Below are positions 7,683 to 16,807 of a stretch of DNA of 64,000 nucleotides, piece after piece. Every line of letters starts with the position of its first letter. The stretch's first letter is position 1. The translations under genes were made by a program, and so were the position numbers. The stretch is taken from positions 62,001 through 126,000 of the forward strand of contig JANQAK010000004.1 in the NCBI GenBank assembly GCA_024707075.1. The letters are read 5' to 3'. The notes under the pieces are model-generated. The model did not search any database and was not told where the DNA came from. It saw only the letters and a program-made list of their open reading frames with translations. Origin of the DNA: Afipia sp. GTDB taxonomy: Bacteria; Pseudomonadota; Alphaproteobacteria; Rhizobiales; Xanthobacteraceae.

Positions 7683-9434
7683 ATGAACGACCGCGACGAC
7701 GATTTCCGCGTCCGGCCAGGCCGTATCGGCAATCGCGGATCAGGTCGGCACAAACCGTTCGTTCATCAGGTGCTCAGGGCCGCGAAGAAGGAAGGTGGGG
7801 AGGGCGGCGGCGGTGTGGCCGGCCGGCGCCGCGGATCGCGGTTCGGGCGCGGCGGAGCATCCTTCGGCCGCAGCCGGCTGCTCGGCGCGCAGCGGCGCGT
7901 GGTGATCAAGGCGAGGATCGTGCGGAATTCATCGCAGCAGGCGCGAACGGCGCCGCTGAGCGCACACGTCGCGTACCTCAAGCGAGACGGCGTCACCCAG
8001 GATGGCAGCCACGGCCGCATGTTCGACGCCGCAGGCGACGATACCGACGACAAGGCGTTCATGGCGCGCTGCGGCGGCGACCGGCATCATTTCCGTTTCA
8101 TCATCTCGCCTGAGGACTCCGGCGAGATGAGCGACCTGCGTGCCTTCACCCGCGATCTCGTCGGGCAGATGGAGCACGATCTCGGGACGAGACTGGATTG
8201 GGTTGCTATCGACCATTGGAACACCGACAATTCGCATGTCCACCTCCTGGTCCGCGGCGTCACGCAGGATGGCGGCGATCTTGTGATCGCGCGTGATTAC
8301 ATCAGCCGCGGTTTGCGATCTCGGGCCGAAGATCTGGTCGCGCTCGAACTCGGCCCCAAGCCCGAGCATGCCATTCGCTCCGGGCTGGAACGCGAGGTCG
8401 AGGCGGAGCGATGGACGCGGCTCGACACCGAGATCCGGCGCGAAGCAAACGAGGCCGGTCTGATCGATCTTCGGCCGCCCGAAGCCAGTGCGGGCGATGG
8501 GCAGATCCGCCGCCTGATGGTCGGGCGTTTGCAGCGTCTCGAGCGCATGGGATTGGCATCTGCGGATGGCCCCGGCCGGTGGACGCTCAGGCCTGACGCC
8601 GAGACCGTGCTGCGCGACCTCGCGGTTCGCGGCGACATTATCAAGACCATGCACCGCGCGATGACGGGGCAGGGTCAAGAGAGGGCAATGGGCGACTATG
8701 TCATCGAGACTGCGCATGCGCCGTCTCCTGTCATCGGCCGTCTGATCGAGACCGGCCTGCACGATGAATTGAGCGGGCAGGCCTATGCCGTCATCGACGG
8801 CGTTGACGGGCGCATCCATCACGTCCGGTTTGCTGCGACTGGCGCTTTGGCGAATGCTTCGCCTCCGGGCGGTTTGGTTGAAGTTCGCCGTTTCGGACGC
8901 GCTGATGATCGGTCTCTCACGTTGAGCCTGGTGTCACGTTCCGACGTCGATCTCACGGTTCAGATCACAGCTCGCGGGGCGACCTGGCTCGATCACCGTT
9001 TGGTGGCGAAAGATGCGGCGACGTTTGCATTGGGAGGTTTTGGCGCAGAGGCGCGCCAGGCGATGGAGGAGCGCACGGCGCATCTTGTCGGCGAGGGACT
9101 GGCCCGCCGCTACGGTGACCGCGTCGTGCTCGCACGGGATCTCTTGGCGACGCTTCGCCGCCAGGAGATCGATGCCGTCGCCGCGGGCCTTGCTGGTGAG
9201 ACTGGACGGCCCTACCGACCAGCAGAAACCGGCGAGCAGATTTCAGGACAATATATCCGCCGCCTCAGCCTGACCTCCGGCCGCTTTGCCATGATTGACG
9301 ATGGCTTCGGATTCAGCCTCGTTCCCTGGTCGCCGTCGCTGGAACGGCATGTTGGCCGGCACGTCGCAGGTCTTGCACGCGCCGACGGCGGTGTCGAATG
9401 GGGCTTTGGGCGCTCACGAGGACTGGGCCGCTGA
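7683..9434 (+). CDS. rlxS: DUF3363-type VirD2-like relaxase (mobilisation nuclease)
   Basis: A 583-residue relaxase. The ATG at 7683 gives the family-typical start MNDRDDDFRVRPGRIGNRG; the frame is open farther upstream, but that part is atypical. A Gly/Arg-rich segment is followed by the relaxase core with VAYLKRDGVTQDG, HHFRFIISPEDS and the metal-binding histidine motif DHWNTDNSHVHLLVRG near residue 180. The long C-terminal DUF3363 region ends near the stop. It would nick oriT and pilot the transferred strand to TraG. The symbol follows the Mesorhizobium symbiosis-island naming and is tentative. Confidence 0.9.
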   Translation: MNDRDDDFRVRPGRIGNRGSGRHKPFVHQVLRAAKKEGGEGGGGVAGRRRGSRFGRGGASFGRSRLLGAQRRVVIKARIVRNSSQQARTAPLSAHVAYLKRDGVTQDGSHGRMFDAAGDDTDDKAFMARCGGDRHHFRFIISPEDSGEMSDLRAFTRDLVGQMEHDLGTRLDWVAIDHWNTDNSHVHLLVRGVTQDGGDLVIARDYISRGLRSRAEDLVALELGPKPEHAIRSGLEREVEAERWTRLDTEIRREANEAGLIDLRPPEASAGDGQIRRLMVGRLQRLERMGLASADGPGRWTLRPDAETVLRDLAVRGDIIKTMHRAMTGQGQERAMGDYVIETAHAPSPVIGRLIETGLHDELSGQAYAVIDGVDGRIHHVRFAATGALANASPPGGLVEVRRFGRADDRSLTLSLVSRSDVDLTVQITARGATWLDHRLVAKDAATFALGGFGAEARQAMEERTAHLVGEGLARRYGDRVVLARDLLATLRRQEIDAVAAGLAGETGRPYRPAETGEQISGQYIRRLSLTSGRFAMIDDGFGFSLVPWSPSLERHVGRHVAGLARADGGVEWGFGRSRGLGR

Positions 9435-9508
9435 CCTATTGAAGTGGCCGGGGCGGGTTCGCGGCGCTTCTCGTTCTGGTATAGTGGCCGGACATCCAGG
9501 AGGCTCCC

Positions 9509-9703
9509 ATGACCGAGAAGCCGATGGCATCTCGCCAAAGTCTCACCGATTGGAAAGACGAGATGCGCGAGGAACTTGATCGGGCGCTGGCGCGCGAAGA
9601 GCGCCTGCGCGCCGCTTGGCGTGAAGAGCGACGTCGCAAGTTAGCGAACCGCAACGAGCAGTCAACGATCGTCGACCCGGCCCGCCGCAAGGGCAACGCC
9701 TGA
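9509..9703 (+). CDS. Small charged helical protein between relaxase and coupling-protein genes
   Basis: A 64-residue protein with a strong ribosome site (CCAGGAGG six bases before ATG 9509). The sequence is highly charged: SLTDWKDEMREELDRALARE and then EERLRAAWREERRRKLANRN predict one long amphipathic helix. No family recognised. Its place between relaxase and traG suggests a transfer accessory or regulatory role, which is inference. Confidence 0.6.
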   Translation: MTEKPMASRQSLTDWKDEMREELDRALAREERLRAAWREERRRKLANRNEQSTIVDPARRKGNA

Positions 9704-9880
9704 GACGCAGCGTGTGCCGCGCATTCGCGATAGCTTCCACACATCGCGATATCCTCAGACTGTCAGATCAGTATCTGCACGCCATCTCCGCCGTTTCTAC
9801 GATGGTCGGCCGGTGAGGGTTGTTTTCCGTGAGCGGCGTCGCTTCCTTGGCACGCATCCGCATCCCGGAAGAGCAAGCCC

Positions 9881-11872
9881 GTGCCAGCAACCAAGGTCCT
9901 GTGGGGCCAGATTGTCGTCGTCTTCTCGATCGTACTCATGACAACATGGGGCGCGACACAGTGGACAGCGTGGCGACTTGCCTATCAGTTCGAACTCGGA
10001 CGGCCGTGGACTGAGATCGGTCACTTTCCTGTCTATCCGCCGCCCGCCTTCTTCTGGTGGTGGTTTTCGTTCGACGCCTATGCGCCGGGTATCTTCGTCG
10101 AAGGGGCCTGCATTGCCGCCTCGGGCGGATTCATCGCCGCAGCTATTGCGATCGCAATGTCCGTCTGGCGCGCCCGCGAGGCCCGCGAGTCGCAGACCTA
10201 TGGATCGGCGCGCTGGGCCAGCGAAGATGAAATCAGGGCCGCCGGTTTGTTTGCGCCCGACGGCGTCATGCTCGGACGGCTTGAGCGTGCCTATGTCCGG
10301 CACGACGGCCCCGAGCATGTGCTCTGCTATGCGCCCACCCGCAGCGGTAAAGGCGTTGGCCTTGTCGTACCGACATTGCTGACCTGGCCGGGAAGCTGCA
10401 TCGTCCACGATATCAAAGGTGAAAACTGGCAGCTCACCGCCGGGTGGCGCGCGCGCTTCGGCCGTGTCCTTTTGTTCGATCCGACCAATCCGGATTCGAC
10501 ACCCTACAACCCACTGTTGGAAGTCCGTCGCGGTGACAGCGAGGTCCGTGACGTTCAGAACATTGCCGACATCCTGGTCGATCCTGAAGGCGCGCTCGAG
10601 CGCCGCAACCACTGGGAAAAGACCAGTCATGCGCTGCTGGTCGGCGCTATCCTCCATGTGCTCTACGCCGAGCCCGACAAGACGCTCGCTGGCGTCGCCA
10701 ATATTCTGTCCGATCCGAAACGTCCCATCGAGACAACGTTGCGCGCCATGATGGCGACGCTGCATCTCGGCGACCGCGTGCATCCGGTCGTGGCGTCGGC
10801 GGCGAGGGAACTACTCAACAAGTCCGAGAACGAGCGATCTGGCGTGCTCTCCACCGCCATGTCGTTCCTCGGGCTCTATCGCGATCCGGTTGTTGCCAAG
10901 GTGACGGCGTGCGGCGACTGGCGGATCACCGATCTCGTCGAAGGAGAATTGCCGATCACGCTCTATCTCGTGGTGCCGCCGTCCGATATCTCGCGGACAA
11001 AGCCGCTCATTCGCTTGATCCTGAACCAGATCGGCCGGCGCTTGACGGAAGACCTTCATGCCAAATCGAAACGCCGCCGTCTGCTGCTAATGCTCGACGA
11101 ATTCCCGGCGCTCGGCCGCCTCGACTTCTTCGAGTCCGCGCTCGCCTTCATGGCCGGGTACAACATCAAGTCTTTCCTGATCGCGCAATCTCTCAACCAG
11201 ATCGAGAAAGCCTACGGCCAGAGCAATTCGATCATGGACAATTGTCATGTCCGGGTCGCCTTCGCCAGCAATGATGAACGCACCGCCAAGCGCATATCCG
11301 ACGCTTTGGGAACCGCGACCGAATTGAGGGCCATGAAAAATTATGCCGGTCATCGGCTGTCGCCGTGGCTTGGCCATCTTATGGTCTCTCGTCAGGAAAC
11401 AGCACGACCGTTGCTGACCACGGGCGAAGTAATGCAACTGCCGCCGACAGACGAAGTGGTTCTCGTTGCTGGTCTGGCGCCGATCCGCGCCAAGAAAGTA
11501 CGTTATTTCGAAGATCGCCGTCTGAGCGGCCGGGTGCTGCCGCCACCGAAACCAGGCGCATCCGAGCGGCAAGACGGGGGCCGACAGCAACGCGTCGATG
11601 ACTGGTCGGCACTGCCGGCGCCGAAGTCATCAGCTTCGCGCGACGTCGAAAGTTACGCCCGCGACGCTTCTGCTGATGGCGGCATCCGGCGCGAGCCCGC
11701 CTTGTCCGAGCACGAGGCAATCGCACCTGAAGCACCGCCACCGGCCACGGAATTCGCCATTGTCGACGATGATGCCGAAGAGGACGTGAAGCGGGTGACC
11801 ACGGTGCGGCGGTACGTTCGCACAGTCGCGCGCCAGGCCGCGATGGATCCTGACGACGGAGTTGCACTCTAA
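9881..11872 (+). CDS. traG: TraG/VirD4-family conjugative coupling ATPase
   Basis: A 663-residue type IV coupling protein. The GTG at 9881 follows GGAAGAG. Membrane segments lie near residues 8-24 and 76-94. Walker A is APTRSGKGVG at residues 151-160, then GPEHVLCY just before it and the Walker B region LLLMLDEFPALGRL near residue 400, with the IAQSLNQIEKAYG and CHVRVAFASND blocks downstream. The C-terminus is variable and Pro/Ser-rich. It would recruit the relaxase-DNA complex to the type IV channel. It is intact although the channel (trb) genes are not next to it. Confidence 0.95.
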   Translation: MPATKVLWGQIVVVFSIVLMTTWGATQWTAWRLAYQFELGRPWTEIGHFPVYPPPAFFWWWFSFDAYAPGIFVEGACIAASGGFIAAAIAIAMSVWRAREARESQTYGSARWASEDEIRAAGLFAPDGVMLGRLERAYVRHDGPEHVLCYAPTRSGKGVGLVVPTLLTWPGSCIVHDIKGENWQLTAGWRARFGRVLLFDPTNPDSTPYNPLLEVRRGDSEVRDVQNIADILVDPEGALERRNHWEKTSHALLVGAILHVLYAEPDKTLAGVANILSDPKRPIETTLRAMMATLHLGDRVHPVVASAARELLNKSENERSGVLSTAMSFLGLYRDPVVAKVTACGDWRITDLVEGELPITLYLVVPPSDISRTKPLIRLILNQIGRRLTEDLHAKSKRRRLLLMLDEFPALGRLDFFESALAFMAGYNIKSFLIAQSLNQIEKAYGQSNSIMDNCHVRVAFASNDERTAKRISDALGTATELRAMKNYAGHRLSPWLGHLMVSRQETARPLLTTGEVMQLPPTDEVVLVAGLAPIRAKKVRYFEDRRLSGRVLPPPKPGASERQDGGRQQRVDDWSALPAPKSSASRDVESYARDASADGGIRREPALSEHEAIAPEAPPPATEFAIVDDDAEEDVKRVTTVRRYVRTVARQAAMDPDDGVAL

Positions 11873-11882
11873 AGGAGCCGGA

Positions 11883-12386
11883 ATGAGAGAGCGGATCAAC
11901 GTCTATGTCCCGCCCGAACTGTTGCGCCAGCTTATCGATCTGTCGGAACGCAAGCGCGTGTCGCGCAGTGCCATTGTCGAGGCGGCCGTCTCATCCTTCC
12001 TTTCGCCGGACGGTTCCGAGCGCATGGAGGCAGCGCTCGCCCGCAGGCTCGATCGCTTGACGCGGCAGGTGCAGCGGCTCGAACGCGATGTGACCATTGG
12101 AACTGAGACGCTCGCTCTGTTCATCCGTTTCTGGCTCACCGTAACGCCCGGATTGCCTGCTGACGCCCAGGCCAGCGCGCAGGCGATGGGACGGGAGCGG
12201 TTCGAGAACTTCGTCGAGACCCTCGGACGCCGGCTCAGCAGGGGGGCTAGCTTTCTGCAAGAGGCTCCGTTCGAGGGGATACGAAGGTCTGATCCTGCGG
12301 CCGGGCAGTCGGATCAACTGACGCCGGCGAATGGTCAGGAAAGCCAGATTGGGGCGGGTAGGCGGAATGACCAGATGCCCCTTTGA
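11883..12386 (+). CDS. CopG-like ribbon-helix-helix protein at the truncated end of the conjugative element
   Basis: A 167-residue protein whose ATG at 11883 follows AAAGGAGCC, ten bases after traG. The N-terminus MRERINVYVPPELLRQL with a following SRSAIVEAAVSSFL helix is a CopG-type ribbon-helix-helix fold. It then has a coiled region (RLDRLTRQVQRLERD) and a hydrophobic LALFIRFWLTVTPGLP stretch. In related elements this protein is immediately followed by trbB. Here its last ~40 residues look unrelated to the family and the frame ends about 120 bp before a different operon, so the element may be cut within or just after this gene. Confidence 0.8.
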   Translation: MRERINVYVPPELLRQLIDLSERKRVSRSAIVEAAVSSFLSPDGSERMEAALARRLDRLTRQVQRLERDVTIGTETLALFIRFWLTVTPGLPADAQASAQAMGRERFENFVETLGRRLSRGASFLQEAPFEGIRRSDPAAGQSDQLTPANGQESQIGAGRRNDQMPL

Positions 12387-12402
12387 ATCCCATCCAAGAA
12401 TC

Positions 12403-12457
12403 TTTTGCAGGTTAGGTGGCGGTCAGTTGTCTTTTAACTGTGCGTTAGTGATTGCGG
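12403..12457 (+). promoter_or_regulatory. Shared fibre-operon regulatory module, copy 1 (TpsB operon)
   Basis: A 55-bp element, TTTTGCAGGTTAGG followed by GTCAGTTGTCTTTTAACTG and CGTTAGTGATTGCGG, lies upstream of tpsB. Two other copies precede the curlin operon (56785) and the csgF-like gene (63532), with no gaps in the alignment: 49 of 55 and 43 of 55 bases match by hand count. It contains the inverted repeat CAGTT-N7-AACTG and a CGTT (12443-12446) that resembles ECF sigma -10 elements. TTGTCTT-N4-CTGTGCG within it also loosely resembles a Pho box. The function is inferred from recurrence. Confidence 0.75.
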
Positions 12458-12505
12458 CGTGCCGCAGCGCTGACGCTTGGCTTGTTTGGAGTCGTCGGGG
12501 TACTC

Positions 12506-14302
12506 GTGCGAATTCGTCGTATAGAAATCACGTGCAGATGGCGATGGGCGAGGAGGGGATTGCTTTGCTTGGGCGTATCGATGGCCGCACTTGTCGGCGG
12601 CGTTGGCATCTCACAGCCTGTCTCGGCGGCAAACGCCAGTAATTCAGTGGTCTCTACCAAGCCGGCGGTGACCGCGACCGGGAAAGTGGAGCGAGGGCAG
12701 GCAGAAGAAGGGAAGGAGGGGCAAGGGAGAGTTGCCTCACCTGCCGGCGCGGTGCGACCGTCGGTGTCGCCTCAAAAGTTCGAGATCGATGATTTCGCCA
12801 TCGAGGGCGGAAATAGCCTGTCTCAGATCGAGATCGAAGAAGCGGTCTATCCGTTCCTGGGACCGAACAAAACGGTCGAGGATGTCGAAAAGGCGCGGGC
12901 CGCGCTGGAGAAAGCATATCACGACAAGGGATTTCAGACCGTCAGTGTCTCTATCCCGGAGCAGAACTCCCAGCGCAAAGTCATTACGCTGAAGGTTGTC
13001 GAACTCAAGGTCGGGCGTCTACGAGTTAAGAATTCGCGCTATTTCGACCTTGAGAGGATTAAGACCCGTGCCGAATCCCTGAAAGAGGGTGTCGTTCCCA
13101 ACTTCAATGACGTAACGAAGGACATTGTTGCGCTCAACCAATGGCCGGATCGTCGTGTGACACCGGCGCTTCGCGCGGGGGTAACCCCCGGTACGGTGGA
13201 TGTCGATCTCAATGTCGAGGACACCGCACCGATCCATGCCAGCGTCGAATACAACAATCGTCAATCGCCGAGTACGACGGCGACGCGGTTTATCGGGACG
13301 GTGCGCTACGATAATCTCTGGCAGCTTGGGCATTCGGCAAGTTTCATCTATCAGGTGGCGCCCGAGCGCCCTGATGATGCCAAGGTGTTTTCGGGCTCGT
13401 ACCTAGCGCGCATTCCAGGTGTGGAATGGCTCAGCTTCCTCACCTATGGCGTGAAATCGAGCAGTAGTGTTGCGACGGTCGGCGGCGCCAATATTGTCGG
13501 TCCGGGTGAGATTGTCGGCAGTCGCGCCATCATCACATTGCCGCCGCGGGACAGGTTCTTTCACTCCCTGTCGGTTGGTCTTGACTACAAGCACTTCCAG
13601 CAGACCGTGACGCTAGGATCCGGTGGGTTCTCCTCACCCGTGACCTACTACCCCCTCTTGGCAAGCTACGGTTCGACTTTCCAGGGTGAAAAGTTCACGA
13701 CGCAGTTCAATGCCTCGATCACCTACAACATGCGGCCAATCAGCAGTGACTGGGAGGCCTTCGATGCGAAACGATACTATGCGTCGGCAAGTTTCACCCA
13801 CTTCAACGCCGATGTGTCCCATACCCAGGAACTGCCGGAGGGCTTCCAATTGTGGGGCAAGGTTCAGGGGCAGATCGCCGATGGGCCGCTCGTCTCGAGC
13901 GAGCAGTTTAGCGCCGGCGGCTTTGACACCGTCCGCGGATATCTCGAATCCGAGGTGCTTGGCGACAACGGCGTGGCTGGCAATATCGAGCTGCGCAGCC
14001 CCAATATAGGCCAATTGTTGCAAAGCCATGTAAAGGACGAGACCGGGCTGGGGGCGCCGCGCTTCACGACCTTCAACGACTGGCGGTTCTTTGCCTTCGC
14101 CGATGGCGCGCGTGCGGAGACGTTGAAACCATTGCCGGACCAGCAGTCGCACTTCAACCTGTGGAGCTACGGCGTCGGCACGCGCTTCAAGTTGTTCAAT
14201 TACGTCAATGGCGTCGTCGCCTATTCTGTGCCGATGGTCACGCAAGCGTACACGCGCGCCAACGATCCGCGTTTCAATTTCCGCATTTGGGGTGAATTCT
14301 GA
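12506..14302 (+). CDS. TpsB outer-membrane transporter of a two-partner secretion system (ShlB/FhaC family, PdtB-like)
   Basis: A TpsB protein of about 598 residues. The frame is open from a TTG at 12452, but that lies on the putative transcription start. The GTG at 12506 gives a basic N-region, a hydrophobic core (LLCLGVSMAALVGGVGI) and a QPVSAANA cleavage site. Then come a POTRA domain (FEIDDFAIEGGNSLSQIEIE onward), a second POTRA region (VVELKVGRLRV) and a barrel from about residue 210 (ASVEYNNRQSPSTTATR) ending in FNFRIWGEF with the terminal phenylalanine of outer-membrane barrels. It would export the giant TpsA encoded from 23234. Its stop overlaps the next start. Confidence 0.9.
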   Translation: MRIRRIEITCRWRWARRGLLCLGVSMAALVGGVGISQPVSAANASNSVVSTKPAVTATGKVERGQAEEGKEGQGRVASPAGAVRPSVSPQKFEIDDFAIEGGNSLSQIEIEEAVYPFLGPNKTVEDVEKARAALEKAYHDKGFQTVSVSIPEQNSQRKVITLKVVELKVGRLRVKNSRYFDLERIKTRAESLKEGVVPNFNDVTKDIVALNQWPDRRVTPALRAGVTPGTVDVDLNVEDTAPIHASVEYNNRQSPSTTATRFIGTVRYDNLWQLGHSASFIYQVAPERPDDAKVFSGSYLARIPGVEWLSFLTYGVKSSSSVATVGGANIVGPGEIVGSRAIITLPPRDRFFHSLSVGLDYKHFQQTVTLGSGGFSSPVTYYPLLASYGSTFQGEKFTTQFNASITYNMRPISSDWEAFDAKRYYASASFTHFNADVSHTQELPEGFQLWGKVQGQIADGPLVSSEQFSAGGFDTVRGYLESEVLGDNGVAGNIELRSPNIGQLLQSHVKDETGLGAPRFTTFNDWRFFAFADGARAETLKPLPDQQSHFNLWSYGVGTRFKLFNYVNGVVAYSVPMVTQAYTRANDPRFNFRIWGEF

Positions 14303-16335
14303 TGACAACGAAGCTGGGTCGGTGCCGGGGTGAGATGCGTCCGCGTAAACCAGGTTTTATTCGGCGGGCGACCGCAAGGGGCATCGCCGCGATGTTGTTC
14401 GGGCTTGTTGGCGCGCTGACATTGTCGTCACCGGCGAAAGCGTGGTGGAACGATGAATGGTCGATGCGCAAGAAGATTACCATCGACGCCAGCGCGTCGG
14501 GCGCCAACATCACCGATCCGATCGGGACTACACCTGTTTTGATCCGGCTGCATGCGGGTAACTTCCGTTTCGCCTCGGCGAAGGATGACGGCAGTGATCT
14601 TCGCTTCGTGGCCGGCGACGACAAGACGCCGCTCAAGCACCACATTGAGAAGTATGATCCGCTGCTGGCCGAGGGCCTGATGTGGGTCTCGGTGCCAAAT
14701 GTACAGGCGGGTGCCAAGATCGAGATCTGGCTCTACTCTGGTAACAAGAAGGCGGCTTCAACGAGCGACGCCAAAGGTACCTATGATCCAGACACGCTGC
14801 TGATCTATCACTTCAACCAGCGCGGCACCCCCTCGCTGGATTCTTCGGTATGGGCCAATAACGCGCAGAGCGTGGGGCAGCCTGCAGACGGGTCGATCAT
14901 CGGCACGGGTCTTCGTTCGACGGGGGCTGCGCCGCTTGCACTGCCGGCGTCGCCGTCGCTGGTACTGCCTTCGGGCAGTCCCTTCACCTTCTCGGCCTGG
15001 ATCAAACCGGCTGTGTTGCAGCCGAATACGGCACTTTACAGTCGCCGTGATCCAGGCGCCGGCAATGCGCTCGTGATCGGACTTGATAGCGGCGTGCCGT
15101 TCGTCGAGGTAACCAATGCCGGCACCGTTCAGCGTAGCGGCGCGGGCGCGCCGGTTGCGCCGAACAGCTGGCATCATCTCGCGGTCATTGCCAGCAACGG
15201 TCAAGTCACGCTGTCCCTTGACGGAGCGCCTTACGCGTCGGTGGCGGCATCGCTACCGGCCCTGAATACGATTTCCCTGATCGGGGGCGACACCGCGACC
15301 TCCGGTGCCGCGCCCGTGGCGGTGCCGTCCGCAACCGAGCAGCCCGATACCCCAGCTGCGCAGGGGGCGGACGGCAGCGCGGCGCCTGCGGCAGATGTGC
15401 CTGCGACCACTATCGTTCCAGGTATGGCAGGCTTCATCGGCGATCTCGACGAACTGCATATCGACAAGGTGGCGCGGCCGGCAGGCTTTATCAGGTTCGC
15501 TGCTATCGGGCAGGGGCCGGAAACGGCCAAGCTGATTGCCTTTAGTGGTGATGAAGAGACCGCAAGCTGGCTCTCCGGCTACTTCGCGGTGATCCTCAAG
15601 TCGGTGACCCTCGACGGCTGGATCGTGATTGGCATTCTTGTCATCATGGCGGTGTTGAGTTGGGTCGTGATGTATGACCGCACCACCTATCTCGGCAAGC
15701 AGGCTAAAGCCAACGCTGTGTTCATGAAGCACTTCCGTGAAGTTGCAGACGATCTGACGGTGCTTGATCAGGCGGACGACAAGAGTGCGGCGACGCTGGG
15801 CGGCCGTCTGAACGCGAACGACGCTGAGACGATGAAGTTGTCTTCACTATATCGCATTTATCACATCGGTGCGCAGGAGCTTCGTCATCGTTTTGCCCGC
15901 AGCGGGGTCCGTGCGCGGTTCCTATCGGCTGCCTCGATTGCCGCGATTCGGGCTTCGCTCGACAGCGGCGTGGTCAAGGAGATCCAGCGGCTCAATCGGC
16001 AGATGGTGGTGCTGACGATTGCCATTTCCGGCGGTCCGTTCCTTGGCCTGCTTGGCACTGTGGTCGGCGTCATGATCACTTTTGCTGCGATCGCAGAATC
16101 TGGTGACGTCAACGTCAATGCGATCGCGCCCGGCATCGCGGCGGCGCTGGTGGCAACGGTCGCGGGTCTCGGCGTCGCGATCCCGGCGCTATTTGGCTAC
16201 AACTACCTGATTTCCCGCATCAAGGAATTGACCAACGACATCCAGGTGTTCGTCGATGAGTTCGTCACCAGAATGGCGGAAGCCTATGATGCCGAGCGCC
16301 CCGATCCGATCGATCACCGCATGGCGGCGGAGTAA
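14302..16335 (+). CDS. exbB: DUF2341-LamG-ExbB/TolQ fusion: proton-channel subunit with a large periplasmic domain
   Basis: A 677-residue fusion, start overlapping the tpsB stop by one base. After a signal-like N-terminus (GIAAMLFGLVGALTLSSPAKA) comes a DUF2341 domain (WWNDEWSMRKKITID onward), then a concanavalin/LamG-like fold (LIYHFNQRGTPSLDSS, SPFTFSAWIKP, NSWHHLAVIAS). The C-terminal ~250 residues are ExbB/TolQ, with membrane segments VTLDGWIVIGILVIMAVLSW, ISGGPFLGLLGTVVGVMITF and IAAALVATVAGLGVAIPALF. It should form the proton-motive-force motor with ExbD and TonB. The periplasmic lectin-like domain could sense or hold a carbohydrate or the exoprotein; that is speculative. Confidence 0.9.
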   Translation: MTTKLGRCRGEMRPRKPGFIRRATARGIAAMLFGLVGALTLSSPAKAWWNDEWSMRKKITIDASASGANITDPIGTTPVLIRLHAGNFRFASAKDDGSDLRFVAGDDKTPLKHHIEKYDPLLAEGLMWVSVPNVQAGAKIEIWLYSGNKKAASTSDAKGTYDPDTLLIYHFNQRGTPSLDSSVWANNAQSVGQPADGSIIGTGLRSTGAAPLALPASPSLVLPSGSPFTFSAWIKPAVLQPNTALYSRRDPGAGNALVIGLDSGVPFVEVTNAGTVQRSGAGAPVAPNSWHHLAVIASNGQVTLSLDGAPYASVAASLPALNTISLIGGDTATSGAAPVAVPSATEQPDTPAAQGADGSAAPAADVPATTIVPGMAGFIGDLDELHIDKVARPAGFIRFAAIGQGPETAKLIAFSGDEETASWLSGYFAVILKSVTLDGWIVIGILVIMAVLSWVVMYDRTTYLGKQAKANAVFMKHFREVADDLTVLDQADDKSAATLGGRLNANDAETMKLSSLYRIYHIGAQELRHRFARSGVRARFLSAASIAAIRASLDSGVVKEIQRLNRQMVVLTIAISGGPFLGLLGTVVGVMITFAAIAESGDVNVNAIAPGIAAALVATVAGLGVAIPALFGYNYLISRIKELTNDIQVFVDEFVTRMAEAYDAERPDPIDHRMAAE

Positions 16336-16340
16336 TCACC

Positions 16341-16745
16341 ATGCAGGTGCAGAGCGACTCCAAGCCGTACGATGACATCAACATCACGCCGATGCTCGAT
16401 CTCGCCTACGTGCTGCTGGTGATCTTTATTATCATGACCACGGCGACGGTGCAGGGGCAGAAGGTTAATCTGCCGAAGGCTTCCGCTGCGCCGTCGCTGG
16501 CGACACAGACCACCAAGGCGATCACGGTGGCGAATGACGGCAAGATCTTCCTCGACACCATTCCGGTGACGCTGCCTGAACTCGAGCAGCGGCTGGTGCA
16601 GCAGAAGGCGCTGACACCTGAGTTTCCGGTGGTTCTGCGCGGTGATGCGCAGGCGCAGTACCAGAGCGTGATGGATGTGCTCGATCTGCTTGGCCGGATT
16701 GGGCTCAACCAGGTCGGACTTGCGACGAAGCCATTGGTGAAGTGA
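16341..16745 (+). CDS. exbD: ExbD biopolymer transport protein
   Basis: A 134-residue ExbD/TolR protein. A short cytoplasmic N-terminus (YDDINITPMLD) leads into a single membrane helix LAYVLLVIFIIMTTATV that carries the conserved aspartate (MLD) needed for proton conduction. A periplasmic domain follows with ITVANDGKIFLDTIPVTLPE and the C-terminal RIGLNQVGLATKPLVK. It starts six bases after the ExbB fusion gene and belongs to the same operon. Confidence 0.93.
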   Translation: MQVQSDSKPYDDINITPMLDLAYVLLVIFIIMTTATVQGQKVNLPKASAAPSLATQTTKAITVANDGKIFLDTIPVTLPELEQRLVQQKALTPEFPVVLRGDAQAQYQSVMDVLDLLGRIGLNQVGLATKPLVK

Positions 16746-16807
16746 GGCGGAGACCGGCGTGCGCACGATAGGCAATCATCCTGAGTCCAGCATCGCAGGG
16801 AGAACGC

